NCBI GenBank assembly: GCA_910574455.1
Contig: CAJSYZ010000003.1
Location: forward strand, 4,277,250-4,341,249
From: Trichaptum fuscoviolaceum
Lineage: Eukaryota > Basidiomycota > Agaricomycetes > Hymenochaetales > Trichaptaceae
Length of the DNA: 64,000 bases
Direction: 5' to 3'
In this document: positions 46,130 through 56,711 of the stretch, in pieces
Layout: each line of letters begins with the position of its first letter
Numbering within the stretch: the stretch's first letter is position 1
Position numbers and translations under genes: made by a program
The notes under the pieces: generated by a model
Told to the model about the DNA's origin: nothing
Databases searched by the model: none
What the model saw: the letters and a program-made list of their open reading frames with translations, nothing else

Positions 46130-47380
46130 AACTGCAAACTGGAGGAGTCTCAGGCTTGCCGTGAGTAGTGATGCCGAATATTAGTAATAGTAGTGGTAGT
46201 GGTAGTAGTGGTACTACCTCACGCGGAAGTTCGGTAGCGAGTAGTAGTACTAAGTAGTAGTAGCGAACTTGAAGCAGATCAGGCTCACGCTCGGCCTGAG
46301 GCTGTAGCCTGAGTGGTTCTAATTGGTAGAGCTACTACTAGTAGTACTAGAAGTACAAGCTTGAAGATCTCAGTTAGTGGATGAAGTAGATCTAGAAGGC
46401 TGAAAGCTCACTCACCACCAGTGCCAGCAGTCTACAAGTAGGATGAAATTCAGGTGGACTTCAGGATGAGAGGGCTTCAAGCTGTTGATGTGTGAAGTTG
46501 AAGAACAAGCCTAAGTACTAGACTCGGGCACGACACGTCGCTCAGGCTCACTGGGGTGCAACGTCAAGTTGTGGGCATGGGGTACTCAGGCTACTAAATT
46601 CGGAACTTGAACTTGAACTAGTTGAAAGTCCGACGGCTCGGAGTGGAAACGCTACTAGTACCTCAGGCTGCCACATACTACTGCCGTGACTCCCGGGCCG
46701 TCGGAGTCGGACATCATGATCACTGCAACTCACTGGCAGGCTGAATGATCCGACTCGGAGTTGGCATTCAAGTTGCGCGCGCCGACAACTTCAACTTGAA
46801 ATTGAACTTGAATGCCACTGGCATGCCAGTGATGTTTGGCGACTACTACTACCTACTATTAGTACTCACTGGCAGGGTACCGTACTACTACTAGCCACTG
46901 GCAGCTGAATGATCCAGTCTTAAGCAGCTTAAGCTTCCAGTTCTGTCCACTCAGACTGGCAAGTTGTCACAATCTCAACTTTACTACTACTACTAGTAGT
47001 AGTATACGGTTCGAGTCCGAGTTCGAGTCCGAGTCCGAGTCCGAGTCCGAGCCTGAGTTCAAGGCCGGACACCGGACCTGAGTGAGCTTGAAGGCTGGCC
47101 CAGCACTGGTGAGTGGCACTCAGGCTGTCTGGCCGGCGTGACGGCGGTACTTCAAGTTCAAGTTCAAGTTCAAGTTCAAGTTGGAGCCTCAGGCTGAGTC
47201 GGAGTCGGGTCAGAGTTCAACTTGAAGTTGACTCGTCATCAATTCAAGAACTTCAAGTTGAAGCTGAGCCGAGCCTCCTCCGACTTGGACTCGGAGTCTC
47301 ACAGGCTTCAAGTTACTACTGCTCTACGCCCCGACTCGTGAATGCCACCAACTAGAACTGAGGTTACTACTACAAGAGGT
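46130..47380. repeat. Repeat-rich spacer inside the transposon, copy 2
   Basis: Same spacer as 9595-10850. The TTCAAG array has five units here (47151-47182) and six in copy 1. No gene is seen. Confidence 0.75.
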
Positions 47381-49140
47381 AGTAGGCCTTTCGTTTCACT
47401 GTTGAGTTTGCTGTGTATACTCTCTTTTTTCTTCCGCCGCGCATCTGCCGACTCACTCACTCTGCCTGTCTCAGCATGCTCAAATTGTTCTATCGGTTTC
47501 AACGCCTTGCGCAGCTCACGTACGTCTGCACGATACTTTTGTAGCTCCCTGTGGGTCGACGCGTTTCGGCTCGTTCGGCACGGCTCGTATGGAAACCCAG
47601 GGGGTAGGAGTTCGACCGCTTTTGCAGAGGACACGAAACCACTACCGTCTACGCAATTTACTGCGCCCACAGCAGGTGGTTGCCCCAAGTCTTGCCCCAG
47701 GCTTCTCTCGCAAATTTATCCCGACGCGTATCCCCTTACCGACTAAAGCAATGGCGAGCACACTGGGGCGCATGCGCACACGTCTACCTCCACAGTTGAC
47801 AACACGAATTCCTTCAGCAATTGGTGATGGTAGAGTGATTACATCCGTCACCATATATCATGAGTGAACCTTCTCCAATGGATAGAGCTACGCCAGAGAG
47901 CTCATCATCAGTGGTGGCTGATGAGTGCAGGACGTTAAAACTGGTTGCTGCACTTGCATCCGAGGTCTGTTCCTCCCAGGTTTTGAATCGCGAGACGCAT
48001 CACCGACGTTTGGAATGTGCAAAGAGGCAAGTTACTGAACCGGCGCTCACAGGCACCAGGAGGGGATGTGCGTGCGGTAATCAGTGAGCGAAAGCTTCTA
48101 CTGTACTTCTCGAGTAAGTTGTTCTTTTATTTTTTGAATCATAATACTCACAGGCTTCTTCAGCTTTGGAGCATCGGCACGGGGAATGTCCATACGTTCT
48201 CCGAGAAAATCTGCATAAGATTTACGCCGAAAATTGTATTGTCTTTTTTCTTGGGCGTGGGGGATTGGACACATCCGTTCGCGTATGGAATCTGCAAATG
48301 GGTATGATTTTCTTCACATTCATTCATCCCCGACTCGTCAGTGACAACTTTTCAGTACGACTCCGACTTTCTTGTCACCGGAAGGAACGATGGCCACATC
48401 AGCTTCTTCTCGTTTCATCGTTCCTCTTTTCCTCGACCATCTCCAGCTCAACAATAAGCGGCCACAGGACTTGCACTGAGCAGTCAGGGGACGAGTCTCT
48501 ATCCCTACCGTCTACACTCACCTCAGGGATCCCTGCTCAATCGACATCTAAGCCTAAGTTCGCCTGGCCTGAGCGGCAAAAGAGCCCAAAAACATGGGAA
48601 GGATGCTGAACAGCTACGCTCTCTCAACACATACAACAGTGAGGAGAGAAAAGGTTGCGAAGTTGCGCGGTCGGATTCGTATATACGGGGCTATGTATCA
48701 CCGGGCAGTTTGATGCGTCCCAATATTCCGCTTGCATGCACAAAGTCCACCAGACGTCGACAAAGCGACTCACAACTCAATTTGCAAATGCAGCGAAGGG
48801 AATGATTATAACTGCATTTTCGACATCATCCAAGTTGTCGTGTCCCCATTCCTTGCCAAACACCTCTGCCCCGCCACCATTGCCGCCTAAATGGAGAACG
48901 CTCGGTTTCAATGTGCAGTATGAGTTGATCGTCGGCCGACAGCGCGATTCCCTCAGCTCCGAGGACGAGAAACGCGCCTTCATGCAAATTACTCCTTCCG
49001 AAGCGGGTTGGGATGCATTTCAAGTTCAAGTTGGCCCATTTCCCATTTTGGCACGGTTCTAGTTCAAGTTTCGGGTTGAGTACAGGGATGACTGGTTGTA
49101 TGGTGAGTTACTCGTGGCTTTCTTCGAAATCCTTCTAGAG
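47380..49140 (+). pseudogene. Decayed coding region with WD40-like remnants, copy 2
   Basis: Copy of 10851-12610. It lacks the extra A of copy 1, so the SDFLVTGRNDGHISFF frame is uninterrupted over that short stretch, but it still does not splice in frame to the LDTSVRVWNLQ piece. There are single-base insertions near 48653 and 49019 relative to copy 1, and two CpG changes near 48396. Confidence 0.35.
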
Positions 49141-49454
49141 CTGATGGAGCAGCTTCTTGTGCAGTGGGTTGTATCCTCCCGACTTCTTCGGAGTTAACAT
49201 GACTCATTTTCTTGTTCGTTTGTGCTTAAAATGAAAAGAAGCCTTATAATCAAGTCATCCGGAAGAAATCATTTGTTATCTCCTATCAGTTCAACTTGCG
49301 GTTTATCCAAGTCATAGTACAAAGCACTAATAGCTCCCTCTCTCTTTCTAGAAGAATGGGAAATCAGAAAACTGACTTCAACTACTTTGTATAAGTGTGA
49401 AGTGGGAGCGGGTATCGTCCCCAAGATCATCATCCAGCCATTCCACCGTGAATC

Positions 49455-50496
49455 ATGTTCTCAAATCTTCGTACTATCCTTCTCATCCTCCTCTCCCTTG
49501 ATTACGCACGCCTGCACCTCCGCACCGTCCTCCGCTTTCAGCTCGTTCAACGCTGGACAGCAAGGGCTCAAACGAAGGTACTTGTTTCATTCATATCAAG
49601 ATCTGTACACTGACTTGTTGCTAGATACACAAGAAACTGCAAACGTTTCTTGATTTCCTCGGGGTACCACCAACACCTCTCTCCGAATTAGATGAATATA
49701 GGCCCCATAATATAGTTCCGATACAGTGTTGCACGGGCTTGGATGTGGACAACGCAATGACTGCAATATATGCATCTTTGCCACAGGTACCAGCTAGGAG
49801 ATTTGTCTCGATCGACATCGAGTGGGCAAGTGGCGGAAAAGGGTCCAATCATCGCGTAGACCTCATCCAACTCGCAGTTCAAAACCAGGTTTATCTGGTC
49901 AGGACGCATACTCTTACTGACCTTCCTCCTACGTTGGCGCAACTCCTTGGGGATGGTACAGTCATGAAAGTTTCAGCTGGAATCAACGGTATGAATAACT
50001 TATCTTTTCTCCTGTGAGGTGGCCAACCAGAAGAAATGGCAGGTGACGCAGTGCGTATAAAGCGCAAGTTTTGCACCTCTGTGCGCTCCTGTGTCGATCT
50101 GACAGATTGGGCGCGCGTTGTCTACCCGGAAGTCTGGCCCAAAAACCCGACCTGGTCCCAACTGCTCTTAAACCCTCGTCTCTGGTTCCAGCATCCGACT
50201 CCGACTGTCAAGCTCGAAAAAATAGTGGGAGAAGTATTGAGGCTGAACGTCAAGAAGAGTAGTGAGGTCACGATGAGTGACTGGGCAGCTAACGAGCTAT
50301 CAGCGGCACAAATACAATGTAAGTTATCATTTTGTTGCTCAAGATCAACCATCTTCAAGTTCTCACTTGCATGATCTGCTGTACTGGAATACTAGATGCT
50401 GCCATTGATGTTCACAGCACGTTTGCTGTAGCTTTGGCCCTGAGCCAAAGCCACCCACCCTTACCGGATAAGTACATCAAGAACTTCGAGGCTTGA
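49455..50496 (+). pseudogene. 3'-5' exonuclease domain gene, copy 2 (premature stop)
   Basis: Same three-exon gene as at 12925-13966. A CGA codon at 13485-13487 in copy 1 is TGA at 50015-50017 here, stopping the protein soon after the motif II region and before motif III. The change is a CpG transition. The rest of the gene is otherwise the same, so the stop looks recent. Confidence 0.7.
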
Positions 50497-50791
50497 TCTA
50501 GTAGGCTGAGGCCCACCAGTAGCAGGTTTGACCAAATGTGCTTGAGTTATCGAGTAAATTGTTGTGCACATGCTCTTGTCTTTCAAAGTTGCCAGGAGAT
50601 TCATGATTAAAATTTATTATTGAATTGCTTTTTTTTCCTGAATGATCACCGTAGTCTGAGGTATCAAAGTGGTTTGGAAGATGTCGCCAATGGTGTCTGT
50701 CTGCTGTGAGCAACCCAATGGATTAAATAGTTTTCAACACCACTATTAGTGCTTTTTCAAGACACTTCAAAGTTTTCAAGACAATTCAATA

Positions 50792-50847
50792 TAACGCCCG
50801 GACGGGCCAGCTTTTTGCTGGCGATACCCGAACACCTCTGGGCGTTA
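50792..50847 (-). repeat. 56-bp palindromic Helitron2-like 3' end, copy 2
   Basis: Identical to 14262-14317 and therefore present before the giant element spread to its second site. Confidence 0.5.
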
Positions 50848-50973
50848 AGTAATCACAAGCTACATATTTTACCCAAGCGGTGCAGCAACTATTTTTCCTC
50901 CAATAGTAGTACTATGTCAGTGGCAGATTTGTCTGCTCTGATGCATTATATTATTTTATTATATAGTCCAGTG

Positions 50974-53855
50974 TCAGAGCCAGCTTGTCCCCGTCAGGCT
51001 TCGCAATAACCTTCCGTACTCGCATTCCGCGCGCGCAAAGTAGTCCTCGCCTTCGGATACATCAGAGCTTGCTGAACCACGCCTTTCTAATTTCAAAGTG
51101 CGAGGAGGGAGCAGATGCTGCTCCAGAGGCACGAGTGTCGAATGGCTCCAAGCTCCAGGAGATCCAGTGATCGAGTTGTGTGGGCTGTTGTATGTGCTTC
51201 GGGTATCCCAGTTGGGTTGCGTCGGTTCTTCCCGATGTTCAGCTTCACCATCAGAAGGTCTCCATGCTAAAGAGCCAGCGATCTGACGACTAGTAAAGTT
51301 AATGCTACGCTTGTGGAAGTCTCCCATGCGCTGACGCCATTCAACAACCGGGAAACGCTGAACAGCCGAACGAGCACGCAAGATAGCATGTTCTTCTTCC
51401 GTAGACTTAAGCGCCATTTTTATTGTTTTCGTAAGCTGGGACAACATGTGTGCTGTTGAACTCGATTCGACAGGGAACCACTGTGTTCAAAGTCAGATTG
51501 CAAAACATTAGAAAAAACGAATGCAAACTTACCCAACCAGGCATGAGACCGAGACCACCGTATGGAGGCGAAGTAGTGAACTCTGGCTTTGAGTACACTC
51601 GGTTCGGGTACATCTCCATGAGACGAGCAAGCTTCTCCGCAGCGAAACGTCCATACAAGTCAATGACAGGCCCGACACAATTCAACTGAATCGAAGGGTG
51701 TTTTTCCAGTCTGGCATTAATAAATGAGCAAACATTCATTTACTTAGCAAAATAGGATTAAGAAATAACTTACAGCGAAGGCATCATGTCTGCAATAAGA
51801 TCTACACCCTTTTGCTTCAACCAACAACCAATGAACACGAATAGATCTGCCTAAGGATCCTGTAATACCAGCCCACTCCTGAGCCTGCTGCTTGAACTCC
51901 GTACATTTCGCCTCTGCTTCCTCATCAATCTGAATGTCCTTGATTTGAACAGGCTGTTCGTCCAAAGCAGCAATAACCGTTGGGTCCGGATTCGGGAGCG
52001 AGTCGACATGCTTGAGTGTCCAAAGCGCCGGGTAACGCGCCCACGACCGTTTACCATACTGTCAGAGACACCAGCGACACCGATCGATTTCTGGTGCACA
52101 TTGATGAAGGATGCTGCGGCGTGGAGCAAGTTGAACGTGTTTCCGAACTGAACGAACGTGCTCCTTGCTGATATTGAACACCGAGCACACTTCCTTCATC
52201 TCCTCCTTCGTGCGGAGTGGCCACAACCCCTGGAGCTCCGCATTGTGGAGAGACAGACAGATGGGGAGGACCTTCGGGAGCAGATAGATAGGTGCGAGCG
52301 CACTGTGGTAGTCATTAATGTGGTAGATATCAATCTGCGGGTAGCACCTAACGGTTGCTGCGATAGCCTGGTTCCATGTCGAGTAGAAGATAGCTGAGCT
52401 GATATCGTCATGCGCGCATGATACGGGTCCGCCTTTGTTTGTGCGCGGAAGACAGGCAAGTCGAGGACGATGTACGTGATGTTGTCGAGGACATGCGTCT
52501 CAACCTCGATAAGGTACGGGTCGCCGAAGATAATGACTTCGATAGGTTCTGCAGGTTCGCCAGCAGGGTACTCAATGTCTTTAACCTTTGGTACAACCTA
52601 AATCAGGTCGATATCCGACATTGCCTTGCCCATCAAATCACACCAAGACCACCGATCTTGACCTTCAACTTCCAATATGATCTCGTACTCCAAAGTCGCA
52701 ATGAGCATGGTCCTCCGCTTATTCTTGTCTTCCGGCCAGCCAATGATGTCGCCTGTATGCGCGTGTCCATGGCTCGAGTGTTTCTCCGACATCGGCGCCA
52801 CATGCAGGTCTTGCGCAGACTTCGAGCCCAGCGAGCCAATGACGGGGAAATTGTGGCGAATGATCCGGCTTCTTTTCCGTGAGACCCCACTGGTTGTACT
52901 TGATCCCGTAGAAGCTCCACATGAAGATCGCCACTGCCAATGTACCAGTGACAACCGGGATCGACAGGAGCAGCGCGTACATGATAGCGCCCACAGTGCT
53001 CTCCCCACGCGGCTCGAGGCTCCACCGCATCGTCGCGTCATCTACGACCAGCGTACAACGCGAGATGCGGGTGCGGCGGAGCACTGACGTTCAAGTAGTT
53101 GGGCGCAGCCAAGTTGGGCGGGAGGCGGTCATGACGCCGTTGCCGTCCGTGTCACCGTAGAAGTAGTCATCGAAGCCAAAAACGTTGAGCTGTAGGTACG
53201 TCGGCCATGTACTCATAATTTCGAGCTCCCAGCGTCCGTCGGCGGTATTGTCCATCTGGAAGCTCACTCCTCTGTGGAAACCCCAGGTATTGAACGGACC
53301 ACGAGCAAGGAACTGAGGAACACGGCACTGATGAGCATAGTTCCTGTCCGCATGTACAACAGTATAGGATGATGCAGCAATAGCAGACCAGCCTATTGCA
53401 AAATTGATTAGCAGATCACAGCACATACTAGTATAAGAGTAAGAGCACTTACATTGCACAATAATATGCTCGCCCGCCCACCAATTCTCATCATTGTCAA
53501 ACAAGCTTTTATCTATGCTCGTCACATCCTCATACGCCGTCCACGTCGTCCAGTTTTGACCATAATTCCACAAGAACCTGAACATATCTGCGCCCAGCGC
53601 CTGGTGCGTGAACGTGTACTTCCCAGAACCCGAGTCCAAGCCGAACGCATCGTTGTCGTAGTCCGCAGAGGGGAAGATCATAGGATTGCGCGCGGAGCCC
53701 TTGCGCACAAGGAGATGGTCGCGTGCATTCGTGAACGAAGTGCCGTCCTGCGAAGGCGGGTTGTTCACAATGATGTCGATGATTCCGTCCGACGCGTTAG
53801 GAATCTCCGCACGCAAGGCAGTCCACAAGCCCAGTTTGATTTCCGTCTAATTTGA
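50974..53855 (-). pseudogene. Alpha-1,3-glucan synthase internal fragment, copy 2
   Basis: Copy of 14444-17323. The right-hand part is open over 245 codons (53091-53828), from ALRAEIPNASDGIIDI through YGDTDGNGVM, because the base missing near 17003 in copy 1 is present. An in-frame retained intron lies within it. An extra G near 52855 shifts the frame after EKKPDHS, where copy 1 is still in frame. The frame break after YGDTDGNGVM and the one near IATLEYEII are shared by both copies, so the fragment was already dead when it was duplicated. Confidence 0.85.
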
Positions 53856-54249
53856 ACATGGATGGTGGAGGAAGAGGCAATTGGCATTGCCGCACTTCAA
53901 GTTTTCTCAACTGGTTTCCTAATTCAAGTTTAGATGTAACAAAAATCGTAAAAATTTTCCAAGTCCCATGTTACTTGAGCACTGAAATCCTGACTTGCAT
54001 TCTGATGTACTGAGAGATGGCTTGCATCCTGAAACACTCTTTATTCCCGAACACCGTAGGTAGTGAGGGTTATGGCGGCTTTAATGTTACGCTCGTCTAA
54101 AGCAAAAAGTTTGTACTCACGTGCCCAATGATTGAGGCCTGGACTGTCTGTCTTCTCTTCCGAGTCTGAGAGCGGCCCCTATGCTATGATGTTTCTCCTA
54201 AAAAAAATTCACTCTCAAAGAGGTACCGTGACCCGGCATTATCTCATTT

Positions 54250-55594
54250 TTGGAGTAAGTTCAAGTTCCCACGGGTAGTAGTCCCCGACACGACGCTTGC
54301 GGCTGCGACTGGTATAGCTCGAGCTACCGACTCTCTGATCCTGACGCGCGTGCAAACGGCTCCTGAGCAAGCACTGTCGCTGCCTTCAATTGTATTCCGG
54401 GAATCTTTGGCCTCGGACTTGGGCGACGTCGTGACTCACCGACCGAAGCATGTTCTGGTCCGATAATCTATGACACCCCTGATGCGTCGAACACATCTAT
54501 GTCTGCTCTTCCAGCTAGTTCTCCCCGCCAGTTGCTTGCGGATCCAGCTGTGGTGGCTCGAGCGAAGAAGGAGGCGATGCTGCGCACTCGGAGGCGAGAG
54601 CAGCAGCTTGTCTGTCACCTACGCCGGCGTCACGCACTGTGCCATTGGAAAATAACGCAGAGGAGAGTGTATTCATAGCCCGGCCAGCTGTCAGTGTTGA
54701 CCATTCGGAAGCAAAGTCGAATTCGTTCGTGGATACGAGTATGCAAGCGGACTCTGGGCTGGGCCTCATAGAGTTGTTTGACTCGGCATCCAGTGTTTCG
54801 ACCTCGACTCACCGGAAGGACTCTGATAACTGTAGTCTCGATAAGATGTCTCTAACTGAATCAAGACGCAAGGGGAAGCAGGAGCAAGTTGAAGCACCTT
54901 CAAAGTCGACTGAATCTTTGGCTCTGACTTCGTCCACTGGGCCAGTACCTGTCCTTTCAGAGATGGACGCATTCCTACCGGAAGACCCAGTCCTGCCATC
55001 GGAGTTTGTCCTATCGATGGCGTTGGAGGTGTCGGGCTCAGATCTGGTATTGGTTCCTTGTCTTCCTGGTCTTGAAGGTGAGTCTTTTGATTAAATGTTC
55101 AGTATTCATGGGTCTGTCATCAATGCAGTCTCACCGGAAGCTGTTCCCGTCCCACAGACCTCTCCTGAGTTATCACGTTTTGGAGACGAGGCTTCTGTTG
55201 CACCGTCTTTGACCAAGTCACTTGCGCCGCTGAGATCTGTCTGCGAGAATATGCCTTCAAGAAGTGGGGGAAGTTCGGACACCCTTGAGCAGACACCGTC
55301 CTTGTTCTCGGCGACATCGGTACAGACCCCAGAAGTCGCGTCTGTGCTTGTGGTTCATATGGTAGGTAAAAGAGGTGGATTGCGATGCGATGATGATGAG
55401 ATGGATTGCGAGGGCCGTATACGAGATGCTCGGATGCTCAGGTTCAGAAAGCGGTCGTTAGAGGCTTTGCAGAAAAAACATTTTGTCAGCCATTGCTTAG
55501 GGACTTCCTGAATAGTAGTCGGGAGAAGCTCGAGGATGTCGGTGACGATGATATCCTCGACTCTACTATTGATTGTCTGTTCTTTGAATTTTAG
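54250..55594 (+). pseudogene. Gene fragment carried by the Helitron-like insert
   Basis: Coding-like rightward sequence without a recognised domain. Frames of 54639-55077 and 55129-55511 join in frame across a consensus 51-nt intron (55078-55128, GTGAGT...TGCAG), giving a Ser/Pro/Glu-rich protein segment (VPLENNAEESVFIARP; VSPEAVPVPQTSPELSR). Earlier pieces (DASNTSMSALPASSP near 54480 and RVVVPDTTLAAATGIAR near 54280) are in other frames. It looks like part of a disordered host protein captured with its intron. The source gene is unknown. Confidence 0.4.
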
Positions 55595-55844
55595 TTGTAT
55601 ATACTCTAGCTTCGAGTACCTTGTTCTTGATCCATGAAGGAGCATCCGGCAAAAGATTCTAGCAAAGTCATAGCATAGTATCTCTCCTGACTCCTGAGCC
55701 GGTGCAGTGAGCTACGAAAGACTGGAAACATTAGGATCGTGGAAAGACAGTCGACAATATAGTATATCTCTGTGTCATCTGTATGAAGCAAAAATTCTTT
55801 GAGAGTGGGCAGTGAGATTTTAGTCTGAGACTCATTCCGTTAGT

Positions 55845-55900
55845 TAACGCCCTGAGGGTGTTTGGGTTTTGCCAGCAACTAGCTGGCCCTCAGGGCGTTA
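55845..55900 (+). repeat. 56-bp 3' terminal palindrome of the Helitron-like insert
   Basis: TAACGCCCTGAGGG...CCCTCAGGGCGTTA with an inner GCCAG/CTGGC stem. It aligns end to end with the minus strand of 14262-14317 and 50792-50847, which defines a family of 3' ends in this genome. Confidence 0.6.
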
Positions 55901-55992
55901 TTTCAGTGAGTTAAGGCAATCAGTGTATTTTCAGACGAAGTAGCGACCCTTCAGACAGGTGCCAGCCAAATCAGGACGCGTCAGTCGCCGTA

Positions 55993-56015
55993 AGCAGAAA
56001 GTAGTTTCCCTGATG
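55993..56015. repeat. Right terminal inverted repeat of giant transposon copy 2
   Basis: The repeat ends AGTAGTTTCCCTGATG and is the perfect inverse of the left end at 27730-27752. The flanking TG follows directly. The target duplication of a MITE begins ten bases outside it. Confidence 0.85.
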
Positions 56016-56033
56016 TGAAGGCAGTGTTTATAT

Positions 56034-56550
56034 CAGTCTCCTACCCAAACCCTCCCACGGTTCGGAAGAGGCCGAGGCCTCAGGGTCCAGGTAAAGTTGA
56101 GGGGGACCCATTTCCTCCCGTAGGGAGGGTCTGGCTTATAACATTTTAGCCGAGGCCCGACCATCGTCAGGGTTTCGCGTCGGGCACTGCTTACCGTGGG
56201 AACGTCGGCTTTTGGGAGCTTCGGTATGAACTCAAAGAACTTTGGTAAATGGGACACAGTTGAGTGTTTTCTAGGACTATTTATATAGGCTAGAAATAAC
56301 TATATATAAAATTTTGCTGCTGCCCAAGTCCTTAAGATACAACAAATGAATATTTTGTCAAAAAGCTACCCAAGAGCACTGTTCCCACGAAAACAATGGG
56401 CGGGAGGTGTACCCTGACGATGGTTGGGCCTCGGCTAAAATGTTATAAGCCAGACCCTCCCTACGGGAGGAAATGGGTCCCCCTCAACTTTACCTGGACC
56501 CTGAGGCCTCGGCCTCTTCCGAACCGTGGGAGGGTTTGGGTAGGAGACTG
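56034..56550. mobile_element. MULE-type MITE with 140-bp terminal inverted repeats
   Basis: 517-bp element with inverted arms 56034-56173 and 56411-56550 that differ at one position by eye. The ends are CAGTCTCCTACCC and GGGTAGGAGACTG. A 9-bp direct repeat, TGTTTATAT, flanks it (56025-56033 and 56551-56559), the duplication size of Mutator-like elements. There is no coding capacity; ORFs in the arms are shadows. It lies ten bases beyond the right end of the giant transposon. Confidence 0.85.
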
Positions 56551-56711
56551 TGTTTATATGTGCCGGGGTCTTTGGATCCATAGGAAAAGGTCATCGCTAA
56601 GCACACTTACGGTGTCAAAAAGGGTCGGGTCGCATCTAATCTGTAAAAATACAGAAAGCCTACGGAAAGTCATCCAATGTTAGAAAAGTCGTGGTGCGTA
56701 TCAATGTCAAA

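Larger units (their letters stand above)
54046..55902 (+). mobile_element. Non-autonomous Helitron2/Helentron-like insertion with a captured gene fragment
   Basis: A 1857-bp stretch is present here and absent from copy 1, where CTCTTTATTTCAG (17506-17518) is the empty site. The TTATT at both edges makes the exact border ambiguous by five bases; with no larger duplication, this fits helitron insertion. The 5' end begins TCCCGAACACC. The inverse word GGTGTTTGGG lies about 40 bp before the 3' end, followed by a hairpin (GCCAGCAACTAGCTGGC) and the closing GGGCGTTA. Subterminal inverted repeats plus a 3' hairpin are the Helitron2 pattern. No helicase is encoded. A DNA transposon with a 5-bp duplication is the alternative. 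Confidence 0.5.
27730..56015. mobile_element. Giant Plavaka-type DNA transposon, copy 2 (complete, with nested insertions)
   Basis: The element is bounded by perfect 23-bp inverted repeats that begin CATCAGGGAAACTACT. A dinucleotide TG flanks both ends (27728-27729 and 56016-56017), which would be a 2-bp target duplication; if the true terminus is CAGGG, the duplication is AT instead. Gross length is 28286 bp. Removing the Gypsy element with its target duplication (6329 bp) and the Helitron-like insert (1857 bp) leaves about 20.1 kb, the length predicted for copy 1. Short tail-to-tail motifs (CAGTGCTCAAG, TTGGCTG, TTTCAGG) occur inside both ends in inverted orientation, as in CACTA-like elements. 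It lies 247 bp downstream of the SBDS-domain gene stop codon. Confidence 0.85.

Noticed and set aside
1..56015. Segmental tandem duplication or unmerged haplotypes as the cause of the long repeat
   Set aside because: The repeat ends exactly at a 23-bp sequence whose perfect inverse marks the other end of copy 2 at 27730, and transposon genes fill the unit while host genes lie outside it. Two transposon insertions explain this better. An assembly artefact cannot be fully excluded without reads.
56033..56683. Paired ORFs with identical protein pieces on opposite strands
   Set aside because: They are shadows of the 140-bp inverted arms of the MITE.
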